Shown: positions 1 through 9,061 of the stretch, one piece after another | How positions within the stretch are numbered: position 1 is the stretch's first letter | Layout: each line of letters opens with the position of its first letter | From: Methanolinea sp. | GTDB lineage: Archaea > Halobacteriota > Methanomicrobia > Methanomicrobiales > Methanospirillaceae | Assembly: GCA_029907345.1 (NCBI GenBank) | Contig: JARYMB010000001.1 | Location: 62,001-126,000, forward strand | Length of the DNA: 64,000 nt | Direction of reading: 5' to 3' | The notes under the pieces: model-generated | Database searches by the model: none | Seen by the model: only the letters and a program-made list of their open reading frames with translations | What the model was told of the DNA's origin: nothing | Made by a program: the position numbers and the translations under genes

Positions 1-19
1 GATGCCCGATCATCCGCGA

Positions 20-700
20 TCAGTGCAGCGTGTCTCTCCACCTGCGGGCACTGCAGGGGTCGTTCGTTGCAAATCCGTCGACTCCCATCCCGCGGGCCCG
101 GTCCCATTCGGCAGGCGAATCGAGAGTCCAGGGGATCACGCGCATGCCCCGTGCGTGGACCTCTTCCACGGCTTCCCGGGTGAGGCTGTCGAACCGCGGC
201 AGGTACGCCCGGAATGGCGGATCTTCACCCCTCCGGGGAGTCGGGGGTACGGGCTGGGTGTGGATGAGCCCCAGGGGAACGTCGGGCATGACATCATGGA
301 CCATTGCAAGGGAGGCGCGGTGGAACGAGACCACGAGGAGGGGGCCCCCCGCCACACGGTCGAGGACCTCGCACACTTCAAGTTCGCTCCCCGGCTCCTT
401 TATCTCGACGCAGAGACCTGTCTTTCCCCCGACAAGCAGGCACACCTCTTCGAGCGTCGGGACGGCCTCGCCTTTCCCGGCATCGAGGAGCCGGAGGTCG
501 GCAGCCGAAAACTCTGCGACGCGACCGCTCCCGTTTGTCGTCCTGTCGAGGGTCGGATCATGCATGATGACGGGGACATGGTCCCGGGAGAGTCGCACGT
601 CCACTTCCACGAAATCGGCACATTCCATCCCGATGCGGATGGCCGCCAGGGTATTTTCGGGTGCTGCGGCAGCCGCACCCCTGTGACCGATGATCTCCAT
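20..700 (-). CDS. Glycerophosphodiester phosphodiesterase family protein
   Basis: MEIIGHRGAAAAAPENTLAAI...EVDVRLSRDHVPVIMHDPTLDRTTNG motif typical of GDPD; start trimmed to MEIIGHRG. Confidence 0.9.
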   Translation of the reverse strand: MEIIGHRGAAAAAPENTLAAIRIGMECADFVEVDVRLSRDHVPVIMHDPTLDRTTNGSGRVAEFSAADLRLLDAGKGEAVPTLEEVCLLVGGKTGLCVEIKEPGSELEVCEVLDRVAGGPLLVVSFHRASLAMVHDVMPDVPLGLIHTQPVPPTPRRGEDPPFRAYLPRFDSLTREAVEEVHARGMRVIPWTLDSPAEWDRARGMGVDGFATNDPCSARRWRDTLH

Positions 701-846
701 TGAATAGCGTGTTCTGGTTCCCCGTGATGATAAAACGCGATGGTCGCGGGAACGGTCCCGCGGTCGTGCCGGGGGATACAGGGGCACCTTTTTTGGTTAC
801 CGCGAGAGAGAACTCTTGCAGCGCATTCCCGGATCGCGTGCTTTCC

Positions 847-1530
847 ATGGACGTTCCGCTGAAGACCTCCCTGTTTGAGATATGTCCCGCGAAGGGAGTC
901 CCTCTCCACGAAAGGCTCGTCCGTATCGCGATTCCCTTTGTGATCGGGGGGTTCTACATCCTCCTCTGCTTTCTCTTCATGCCCTACGACAGCGCCCTTT
1001 TGCTCGGCGGCCTGATGCTGGGCTACCTTGTCCCCCCGGCAGGAAAGGAGAGTATCGTCCCGCTGGGAATCGCCCTTGGGTTTCCCTGGTGGCTGATTGC
1101 CTTCTCCATCGGCCTGATGGACGTGCTCGCAGGGATATTCATGGCCTTAAACTGCGACGTCGCGGTGAAGATACCCCTCCTCGGCCGCTGGATCCGGCGG
1201 TTCCTCGAAAAGGGCAATGACTTCGTGAGCAAACGCCCCTGGCTCGAGAAGTTCTACTTCTCCGGTGTCGTCTTCTTCGTGATGTTCCCCCTCCAGGGGA
1301 GCGGAGGCATCGGTGGTTCACTCGTGGGCTGGATGATCGGCCTGTCCCCCGGCCGCACTCTCCTCGCCATCACCATCGGGGCGTTCCTCGGGTGCACGCT
1401 GATTGCCATCGGTTCCCAGGTGATCAGGGACCTCATCCTCTCGAACCTCGCGGCAGGGATCATCGCCCTCGTGGCAGTCATTGCAATCCTTGTCATCTCC
1501 TATTCCCTCTACAGGTGGAAGACCAGGTGA
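847..1530 (+). CDS. Small multidrug export-type membrane protein (COG2426-like)
   Basis: Multi-TM protein with PPAGKESIVPLGIALG...GSGGIGGSLVGWMIG; start trimmed to MDVPLKTS. Confidence 0.6.
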   Translation: MDVPLKTSLFEICPAKGVPLHERLVRIAIPFVIGGFYILLCFLFMPYDSALLLGGLMLGYLVPPAGKESIVPLGIALGFPWWLIAFSIGLMDVLAGIFMALNCDVAVKIPLLGRWIRRFLEKGNDFVSKRPWLEKFYFSGVVFFVMFPLQGSGGIGGSLVGWMIGLSPGRTLLAITIGAFLGCTLIAIGSQVIRDLILSNLAAGIIALVAVIAILVISYSLYRWKTR

Positions 1531-1584
1531 GTGAGGGATCTTTTTTACCATACATCCCCCATTGCCTGATGCAGGGTTGTTCCC

Positions 1585-2145
1585 ATGAGCCTGGTCATTG
1601 CATTCTGCGGGAGAGATCGCTCTTTCATGGCCGGGGACAGGAGGGAGATAGTCTTTCGGGGAGATGATCAGGGCACAGGGACCCTGGAAGATGAGCTCTA
1701 TTCCGGGCGGATACAGAGCAAAGACGCGCTCCAGGAGAGGGCCCGGGAACTCGGGATCGATCTCTGGATCCATGATGACAGGTGCAAGGCCTGGGAGGAG
1801 GGAGGGGTTCTCGTCGGCCAGGTGAGCGAGAGGGACGGGCTCTCCACGCGTTCGCGGAGGCTGCGCGTCTCCTGCGGAACCTTCGTTATCACGGAGGTGC
1901 AGGAAGGCAGGGAAAGGGAGGTCACACGGGGATGCGCAAGCCGTTTCATCGTCCTTGGCAACAGGACGACGCAGGAAATTGCACACCGCTGTATACGATC
2001 CCACTGGAAAGAGAGCGGGGGAACTCCCGCCGATGCCCTGCGAATCATCATCCTTGCCATGGAAGAGGCCGCATCCCTGACCCCCTCGGTCTCGGAGACC
2101 TATACCCTCGTACAGACAACAGCAAAGGCGAGCCTTTCCCCCTAG
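1585..2145 (+). CDS. DUF2121 / Connectase-like Ntn-hydrolase-fold protein
   Basis: N-terminus M-SLVIAFCGRDRSFMAGDRREI resembles proteasome-beta-like Ntn start (nucleophile right after Met, GDRR at the TDKR position); size and lineage fit DUF2121. Confidence 0.65.
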   Translation: MSLVIAFCGRDRSFMAGDRREIVFRGDDQGTGTLEDELYSGRIQSKDALQERARELGIDLWIHDDRCKAWEEGGVLVGQVSERDGLSTRSRRLRVSCGTFVITEVQEGREREVTRGCASRFIVLGNRTTQEIAHRCIRSHWKESGGTPADALRIIILAMEEAASLTPSVSETYTLVQTTAKASLSP

Positions 2146-2518
2146 GGGAAAATGCAGGGGTTTTCCTTTGCGTTCATATAATTGGCTCTTCTCTATTTCG
2201 AGTGCATAGTGAAGCACTCACGTGATGGCTACCCCGTCCCTACCCCCCATGAGGATGAACACGCTGCCCCCAAAAGGGCGCACCGGCGGCGGTTTCACGA
2301 TGGATTTCAGAAAAAAACGACATTTCTTCCTTGGATAGACCAATTCTGAACTGAAGAAAGTCTGTCATGCACTCATGCACCTTACCCGCCCCAAACGATG
2401 AAGAGGCAGAAAATGTTGTCCCTCCCGGGACAGGGACCCGCTCCTGTTTTCCCGGAAGGTGAGGTTTATCTTTGAACGGGGAAAAAACTGGACAGGAAAA
2501 ATCCGGTCGCTTGAAATA

Positions 2519-2800
2519 ATGAACCCAAAAGTCAGGTTGATCATCGAGGAGACCTTCCCGAAGATCATCGAGAGGCATATCCGGACCCGCCCGACAGTCG
2601 AGTCGACCCAAAAGAGCCTCGACTCGTACCTCAGGATGGGGTACGCTGCAGTGAAGAACCTCCCTCCCGAAGAACGCGAGCTCAACGAGAAGGCCCTCGA
2701 TACCGCGTATACTGCTTCCATGCAACATTTACATGACTTCCATGCCCGCGAAAAGTCCCAATCCGGGACCGTGGAAGGGACCGGGAAAGAGACGATTTGA
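2519..2800 (+). CDS. Hypothetical protein
   Basis: 93-aa ORF with coding-like composition; start trimmed to MNPKVRLII. Confidence 0.55.
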   Translation: MNPKVRLIIEETFPKIIERHIRTRPTVESTQKSLDSYLRMGYAAVKNLPPEERELNEKALDTAYTASMQHLHDFHAREKSQSGTVEGTGKETI

Positions 2801-2952
2801 ACCACGGGTTCTTTCCCGGGGATGACCATGCTCCCCTCATACTGGCCATTTATTCTTTTCTTCATGGTCCGCAGGAAAAAAGCAAAAATCCTATAAACTT
2901 TTTCATCCCAGCTCTTTCTATGTCATGCTATATCATAGCATGGTGATTTTCC

Positions 2953-4278
2953 ATGAGAACCGATTGCATTATTTATACGATACTTGGATTGCTCCTGATC
3001 GCACTGCTCCTCGGGTCCGGCTGCACGCAGACACCGGCCGCAACAGGACCCTCGGAGATCAAAATCGGGGTGGTCGCCTCCCTCACCGGGCCTGCGAGCA
3101 CAACCGGAAAGGACATCTGGCAGTCTGCAGAACTTGCCGCCGACGAGATCAATGCCAGGGGCGGCGTGCCCGTCAGGGAACTCGGGCGTTCCCTGCCTAT
3201 CAGGCTGATCCCGGGGGACGACGAATCGACCCGCGAAGGGGGCATGAAGGCGGTGACGAAGCTCATCACGCAGGACCAGGTCAGCGTCCTCGTGGGAGGC
3301 TACTCGAGCGCTGTCGTCTCCGCGCACCAGTCGATCGTTGCCGACAACAAGGTCCCGTACATCATCTCGGGTGCGTCCAGCAGCGCAGTCTCCCGGCGGA
3401 CGGACCTCGATACAAGTTACATGTTCTTCCACAGGCCAAACACGGATGACTCTGCCGAGGCAAGCATCCGGTTCCTGACAGAGGTCTTCCGGCCGGCGAT
3501 CAACGCGAAGTTCGGGTTTTCGGGTGACCGGAAACTCCGCGTCGCCGTCATCTACCAGGACAGTCCGTTTGGAAAGGGCCAGCTCGACGCGGTGAAGGCG
3601 CTGATACCGGCAAAGAACCTCCCGATCGAGATCGTGGCAGAAGAGCCTTTCAAGATGGGTGAATCCGACTTCAGGACGGTCCTCACATCGGTCAAGTCAA
3701 AGAACCCGGACGTCATCTACGCGGTCACGTTCTTAAACGAGCTCGTCCCCATGACCCAGCAGGCCCGGCGTGACGTCGGCCTCAACACGGTGATCATGGC
3801 GATCGAGAACAACGATGACCCCGATTACTACAGCGGGGTCGGTGTCTACGGTGAGGGCATGATCATGGAGAGCAGGTTCTCCCCCTACGCCGTTCCCGCA
3901 GGGTCAACGGAGGCAGCGACCCGGAAGTTCCTCTCCGACTTCGACAAGAAGTACGGTGGATTTGCTGGGATGATGGGTGCAGCAACGTACGAATCGGTCT
4001 ATGTTGCTGCTGCCGCTATCGAGCAGGCAGGCAGCCTCGATCGGGCAAAGATAAGGGATGCCCTTGCCACCATCAGGGTGCCCCAGATGATGGAGATAAT
4101 GAAAAACGGGACGATTGCCTTTTCCCCGGAGTTCCGGGAGAGCAAGTTTGACCTGTACGTCGTGCAGCTTGCCATGGACCAGAAGTCGGGAGAGCCCCGG
4201 CCGGTGATCGTCTGGCCGGAAAGCCTGAAAGCTGGGGAGTTTTCCATACCGGACTGGTATACCCCCGGATCTCCCTGA
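2953..4278 (+). CDS. Branched-chain amino-acid-type ABC transporter substrate-binding lipoprotein (paralogue 1)
   Basis: Lipobox-like LLLGSGC; IKIGVVASLTGPASTTGKDIWQSAELAADEINARGG; Peripla_BP_6 signature. Confidence 0.92.
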   Translation: MRTDCIIYTILGLLLIALLLGSGCTQTPAATGPSEIKIGVVASLTGPASTTGKDIWQSAELAADEINARGGVPVRELGRSLPIRLIPGDDESTREGGMKAVTKLITQDQVSVLVGGYSSAVVSAHQSIVADNKVPYIISGASSSAVSRRTDLDTSYMFFHRPNTDDSAEASIRFLTEVFRPAINAKFGFSGDRKLRVAVIYQDSPFGKGQLDAVKALIPAKNLPIEIVAEEPFKMGESDFRTVLTSVKSKNPDVIYAVTFLNELVPMTQQARRDVGLNTVIMAIENNDDPDYYSGVGVYGEGMIMESRFSPYAVPAGSTEAATRKFLSDFDKKYGGFAGMMGAATYESVYVAAAAIEQAGSLDRAKIRDALATIRVPQMMEIMKNGTIAFSPEFRESKFDLYVVQLAMDQKSGEPRPVIVWPESLKAGEFSIPDWYTPGSP

Positions 4279-4312
4279 ATCTTTATTTTGGGACAGGGAG
4301 AGGTAATACAGG

Positions 4313-5194
4313 ATGGATGGCGGCATCGCAGTACTTGGCCAGGTCGCATTCTGGGGGCTCTACTCGGGGTGCATCTACATCCTGCTCGCCACAGGACTCA
4401 ACCTGATCTTCGGGGTGATGAAGGTCGTCAACTTCGCCCACGGCGAGTTCCTGATGCTCGGGACGTACATCACGTTCTTCTTCTTCGTGATAAGCGGCTT
4501 CAACCCCTACCTCCTCCTCTTCCTGTCGATCCCCATCCTGATAGGGGCCGGGATCATCGTGGAACGCCTCTGCTTCCGGCCGATCCTCGGGACGGGAAAA
4601 CTGAACGAGATATTCATCAGCCTCGGGCTGATCTACATCTTCCAGAACGGCGTCGCAATGGTCTTTACCGACGAGTGGCGTTCGATGAAAAGTCCCTTTG
4701 CAGACCTGACCATAGGGATCGGGCCCATCCAGCTGCCCCTCGACTACATCATCATCGTGGTGATCACCGCGATCATCCTCGTTGGCCTCTCCGTCTTTCT
4801 CGACAGGACCACGACGGGAAAGGCGATCCGGGCGTCCAGCCAGAACAGGAGAGGCGCGATGCTGATGGGAATAAACGTGGAGCGGATGGACATGCTCACC
4901 TTCGGGATCGGTGCGGGACTCGCCGGGGCAGCCGGGACCCTCTGGGCCGTGAGCGGCCAGGTCTTCAGTCCCTACATGGGATCGGTGCCGGCCATCAAGG
5001 GGTTTGCAATCATCATCCTCGGCGGCCTCGGGAGCATCCCGGGGGCGATCATCGGCGGCCTTGCCATCGGGATGGTTGAAAACTTCACTGCATTTTTCCT
5101 CGGGGGGTCGTGGAAGGACGCGATCTCGTTCATCCTCCTGATCGTCGTCCTCCTCGTCAGGCCGACGGGGCTCTTTGGGGAGGCCGGGGAATGA
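4313..5194 (+). CDS. livH: Branched-chain amino-acid ABC transporter permease (LivH family)
   Basis: NLIFGVMKVVNFAHGEFLMLG and IKGFAIIILGGLGSIPGAIIGG motifs. Confidence 0.93.
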   Translation: MDGGIAVLGQVAFWGLYSGCIYILLATGLNLIFGVMKVVNFAHGEFLMLGTYITFFFFVISGFNPYLLLFLSIPILIGAGIIVERLCFRPILGTGKLNEIFISLGLIYIFQNGVAMVFTDEWRSMKSPFADLTIGIGPIQLPLDYIIIVVITAIILVGLSVFLDRTTTGKAIRASSQNRRGAMLMGINVERMDMLTFGIGAGLAGAAGTLWAVSGQVFSPYMGSVPAIKGFAIIILGGLGSIPGAIIGGLAIGMVENFTAFFLGGSWKDAISFILLIVVLLVRPTGLFGEAGE

Positions 5195-6156
5195 ACCTTG
5201 CGCAGGTGCGAACACCAAAGAACCTGCTTGCGGCAGCAATCCTGGCCCTGGCACTTGCCGTACCGTTCCTCGCCGGCCAGAATCTGTACCTCCTGACCGT
5301 CCTCGTGCTGATGCTGATCTTCATCATCTACTCGTCCGCCTGGAACTTCCTCACCTTCTCCGGCCAGGGGTCGCTCGGGCATGCGGCATTCCTCGGGCTC
5401 GGCGGATATGCCGCCTCGCTTGCGACCGTCCGCCTCGGTCTTCCCCCGCTGCTCACACTCGTGCTGGGAGGATTGTTCTCTGCCTTCATCGGTATCCTCA
5501 TCGGGATCACGTGCGTGCGCCTGCGTGAGTGGTTCCTCGCGATGGTGACGTTCGGCTTTGCCGTCATCATCCAGACGCTCGTCGTGAGCCAGCTCGCCCC
5601 TGTGACGGGAGGGTGGGATGGCTTTGCAGTCCAGAAGATCGTCCCCACCTCGGTTCCGGGGTACCTCGTGCTCGAGTACTACGTGGTTCTCCTCATCGCC
5701 GTTCTTGTCCTGGTCCTCTTTTCCTTCCTCCTGCGTTCCCGCATCGGCCTTGCGCTCGCGGCTATCCGCGAGAACGAGACCGAGGCACGGGCAGCCGGTA
5801 TCAACCCGGTCCCGTTCAAGCTGTTCGCGTTCGGCCTGTCCGCGTTCGTGAGCGGGATTGCAGGCGGGCTCGAGATCTTCCATTTCGGGTACATCACTCC
5901 CGAGATCTTCGGGATCGACCTCTCGTTCTGGCCGATCATCTACTCGATTACGGGGGGCCTCGGGACGCTGGCGGGGCCGGTCATCGGGACGATTGTCGTC
6001 ACACTCCTCTGGGACGGCCTCAACGTGCTGGGCCTCACGTACGGGCGGTTCATCATCATCGGCGTCCTCCTGGTCCTCATCATCATCTTCCTTCCCCGGG
6101 GACTCGTATCCCTCCCGGAGGAGATCGGAAAAAAGCGGGGGAGAAAAGGAAAGTAA
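5191..6156 (+). CDS. livM: Branched-chain amino-acid ABC transporter permease (LivM family)
   Basis: SGQGSLGHAAFLGLGGYAASL; overlaps livH stop; start trimmed to MNLAQVRT. Confidence 0.93.
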   Translation: MNLAQVRTPKNLLAAAILALALAVPFLAGQNLYLLTVLVLMLIFIIYSSAWNFLTFSGQGSLGHAAFLGLGGYAASLATVRLGLPPLLTLVLGGLFSAFIGILIGITCVRLREWFLAMVTFGFAVIIQTLVVSQLAPVTGGWDGFAVQKIVPTSVPGYLVLEYYVVLLIAVLVLVLFSFLLRSRIGLALAAIRENETEARAAGINPVPFKLFAFGLSAFVSGIAGGLEIFHFGYITPEIFGIDLSFWPIIYSITGGLGTLAGPVIGTIVVTLLWDGLNVLGLTYGRFIIIGVLLVLIIIFLPRGLVSLPEEIGKKRGRKGK

Positions 6157-6188
6157 GGCTCCGGGGGAAGAGACGCGGGAGAGACCTT

Positions 6189-6890
6189 TTACAACCCGAG
6201 GTATGCCTCGCGGATCTGCTCGTCGTGCAGGAGGTCTGACGAGCGTCCCTCCCGACTTATCCTTCCCGCCTCGATCACGTAGGCCCGGTGGGATATCTCG
6301 AGCGCCCTTCTCACGTTCTGCTCGACGAGAAGGATGGTAATACCTTCACTATTGAGACGCTCCACTGCTTCGAGAACCGTGTGGACAAGCTTGGGGGAGA
6401 GGCCAAGGGACGGTTCATCAAGAACGATCATCCGCGGGTCGGCCATCAGGCACCGGGCAATCGCAAGCATCTGCTGTTCTCCCCCCGAAAGCGTGCCGGC
6501 CTCCTGGTCCTGCCGCTCGGCAAGGCGGGGGAAGAGCTCGAAAACCCGGTCCGGGTCACCCTTCCTGCCGGTTGCAAAGGCCCCGAGTTCCAGGTTTTCC
6601 CGGACGGTCATCCGCGGAAAGAGTTCCCGTTTTTCAGGAACGAGGGAGAGACCACGCCTCACGATCTCGAACGGCGCCATGCCGCGGATGTTCTCGCCCT
6701 CGAACTCTATCCGCCCCCTGAGTGCCGGGACGAGGCCGAAAAGTGCGGATACGAGCGTCGTCTTGCCTGCACCGTTCGACCCGATCAGGGTGACGACTTC
6801 GCCCCTGTCGACGTGCAGGGACACGTCCCACAACACCTGGAGGTAGGAGTAAGAGACGTTGAGGTCTTCTATGTGAAGCATGGGGGGCAC
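6189..6890 (-). CDS. livF: Branched-chain amino-acid ABC transporter ATPase (LivF family)
   Basis: GSNGAGKTT Walker A, LSGGEQQMLAIARCLM signature, VLDEPSLGLSP. Confidence 0.94.
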   Translation of the reverse strand: MPPMLHIEDLNVSYSYLQVLWDVSLHVDRGEVVTLIGSNGAGKTTLVSALFGLVPALRGRIEFEGENIRGMAPFEIVRRGLSLVPEKRELFPRMTVRENLELGAFATGRKGDPDRVFELFPRLAERQDQEAGTLSGGEQQMLAIARCLMADPRMIVLDEPSLGLSPKLVHTVLEAVERLNSEGITILLVEQNVRRALEISHRAYVIEAGRISREGRSSDLLHDEQIREAYLGL

Positions 6891-6902
6891 GGTCCTTCCC
6901 TT

Positions 6903-7631
6903 TTAGAAATGGTAGCGCTCCCCGAGATATGAATCTATGACTTTTTCGTTTGTAACGATCTCAGCGGGATCTCCCTCTGCGATCTTCTCTCCATGGTCAA
7001 GGACCACTATCCGGTCGGAAACCCCCATGATGATCCGCATGACGTGCTCGATCATCAGGATGGTCATTCCCTGGTCACGTAGTTTCCTAATCAGGGAGAC
7101 GGCTTCCTTCCCCTCGCTCGGCGTAAGACCGGTTGTCAGCTCGTCGAGGAGGAGGACTTTGGGATGGGACGCAAGTGCCCGAGCCAGCTGGGTGCGGCGG
7201 AGCTCGAACGTGTTGAGGCTGGTGATCGTGCTGTCGATCTTCTCTTGGGGAAAACCGACCATCCTGAGGCACTCTTCCGCCTCCCGGGATGCCTCCCTGA
7301 CAGTGGGGCGGCGGCCGTTTCCATACAGGGCGCCGATCATCACGCCCTGCCGGGCGGTAAGCGCCGGGAAAGATCGCGGGTGCTGGAATGTCTTGGATAT
7401 CCCCTTCTTGCAGACAGCGTCGAGGGATAGGCGGGTGATATCCTCACCGCAGAAGACTATCCCCCCGGCATCAGGGCGGTAGATACCCGAGATCAGGTTA
7501 AGGAGTGTTGTCTTGCCGGCACCGTTGGGGCCGACCAGTCCCAGGATCTCGCCCTCGGAAAGAGTGAGGCTGACCTGGTTGACTGCAACGAGCCCACCGA
7601 ATGACTTGGTCACACCTTTGACTGTCAGCAT
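6903..7631 (-). CDS. livG: Branched-chain amino-acid ABC transporter ATPase (LivG family)
   Basis: GPNGAGKTTLLNLISG; ELRRTQLARALASHPKVLLLDELTTGL; start trimmed to MLTVKGVTKSFGG. Confidence 0.92.
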   Translation of the reverse strand: MLTVKGVTKSFGGLVAVNQVSLTLSEGEILGLVGPNGAGKTTLLNLISGIYRPDAGGIVFCGEDITRLSLDAVCKKGISKTFQHPRSFPALTARQGVMIGALYGNGRRPTVREASREAEECLRMVGFPQEKIDSTITSLNTFELRRTQLARALASHPKVLLLDELTTGLTPSEGKEAVSLIRKLRDQGMTILMIEHVMRIIMGVSDRIVVLDHGEKIAEGDPAEIVTNEKVIDSYLGERYHF

Positions 7632-7709
7632 TCCATGCACCCTGTTAACAAATAGCATGATATATGTTAACATACAGCATATTAAACATATCCTTCGGGG
7701 GAGACAGAC

Positions 7710-9032
7710 ATGGTCAGACCAGGGTATATTGTTGTGGTTCTCCTGCTCGTCCTCGCACTTGCGGCAGGATGCACCGAGCAGAAAGCACAGACACAGGAGG
7801 CACTCAAGATCGGTGTCGTGGCCTCGATGACAGGGGCCGCGAGCACGACGGGAAAGGACATCTGGCAGTCTGCGATCATTGCCGCAGAAGAGATCAACGC
7901 ACGTGGCGGGGTTTACATCAAAGACATCAATGCCAGGGTCCCGATCACCCTCATCCAGGGCGATGACGAGTCGTCAAGGGAGGGAGGCCAGAAGGCAGTA
8001 TCCCGTCTCATCACCCAGGATGGCGTGGATATCCTCGTCGGGGGCTTCTCGAGCGCCGTCGTATCGGCCCACCAGGCAACCGTCTCCGAGTACAAGGTCC
8101 CCTACATCATCACCGGTGCCTCGACACCGACAATCACACAGCGGACCGATATCGATACGGGCACGATGTTCCACTACTGCCCGACGACTGACGATTACGG
8201 GGAACAGACAACGCTCTTTGCGTACGAAGTCATCAGGAAAGCCATCAATGAAAAGTTCGGATACCCCGATTCCCGGCCCCTGCGCATGGCACTCATCATC
8301 CAGGACAGCCCGTACGGGAAGGGTGTCCAGAAGGCCGTGAAGGAGACAATCGAAAAGAAGAACCTCTCCATCGTGATCGTGGCAGAGGAGACGTACAAGA
8401 TGGGAGAGACTGACTTCCGGACCCAGCTCACGTCAATCAAGGCAGCGCAACCCGATGTGGTCTATCCCGCCGCATTCCTCAACGAGCAGATCCCGATGGT
8501 GACCCAGGCACGCAGGGATGTGGGGCTCGATACCATCTTCCTTGCGGTCGAATGCAACGATGACCCTGACTATTATGCCGGCCTTGGAAAGTACGGGGAA
8601 TACTCCGTCATCGAGACCCGGTTCAGTCCCTATGCAGTCCCGAAAGGGCCTGTTGCCGATGACATGGTTGCGTTCCGGGAAAACTTCCACAAGCGCTGGG
8701 GTTCGTATCCCGGAATGATGGGCGCCTCGACGTACGAGGGCATCTATATCGCCGCACATGCCGTCGAGAACGCGGGGACACGGGAAAAGGCAGCCGTGAC
8801 ACGGGCGCTTGCCACCCTCGAGATGCCCCAGATGGTCGAAGCCATGAAAGACGGCATAATTAAGTTTTCACGAGATTACAGGGAGGCAAAATTCGATCTC
8901 TTCATGGAGCAGCTGGTATGGAACGAGACTGCAGGCGAATTAAGGCCGCGGATCGTCTGGCCGGATCACATGAAGGAGGCTGACTTCGTGCTTCCCGACT
9001 GGTACGTACCGGGGCCGGCAGCTGCCCCCTGA
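7710..9032 (+). CDS. Branched-chain amino-acid-type ABC transporter substrate-binding lipoprotein (paralogue 2)
   Basis: Lipobox LALAAGC; strongly similar by eye to the 2953..4278 product. Confidence 0.92.
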   Translation: MVRPGYIVVVLLLVLALAAGCTEQKAQTQEALKIGVVASMTGAASTTGKDIWQSAIIAAEEINARGGVYIKDINARVPITLIQGDDESSREGGQKAVSRLITQDGVDILVGGFSSAVVSAHQATVSEYKVPYIITGASTPTITQRTDIDTGTMFHYCPTTDDYGEQTTLFAYEVIRKAINEKFGYPDSRPLRMALIIQDSPYGKGVQKAVKETIEKKNLSIVIVAEETYKMGETDFRTQLTSIKAAQPDVVYPAAFLNEQIPMVTQARRDVGLDTIFLAVECNDDPDYYAGLGKYGEYSVIETRFSPYAVPKGPVADDMVAFRENFHKRWGSYPGMMGASTYEGIYIAAHAVENAGTREKAAVTRALATLEMPQMVEAMKDGIIKFSRDYREAKFDLFMEQLVWNETAGELRPRIVWPDHMKEADFVLPDWYVPGPAAAP

Positions 9033-9061
9033 TTCCCGCGGGCATTCCAAAGGTCCGGGCC

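Noticed and set aside
2-703. 233-aa plus-strand ORF at the left edge
   Set aside because: Antisense to the GDPD gene, which has recognisable catalytic motifs.
2200-2219. Hairpin GAGTGC-ATAGTGAA-GCACTC after the Connectase-like gene
   Set aside because: Only a 6-bp stem without a poly-T tract; too weak to call a terminator or RNA.
4283-5254. 323-aa minus-strand ORF
   Set aside because: Antisense to livH with extreme Asp/Glu/His/Pro composition; shadow ORF.
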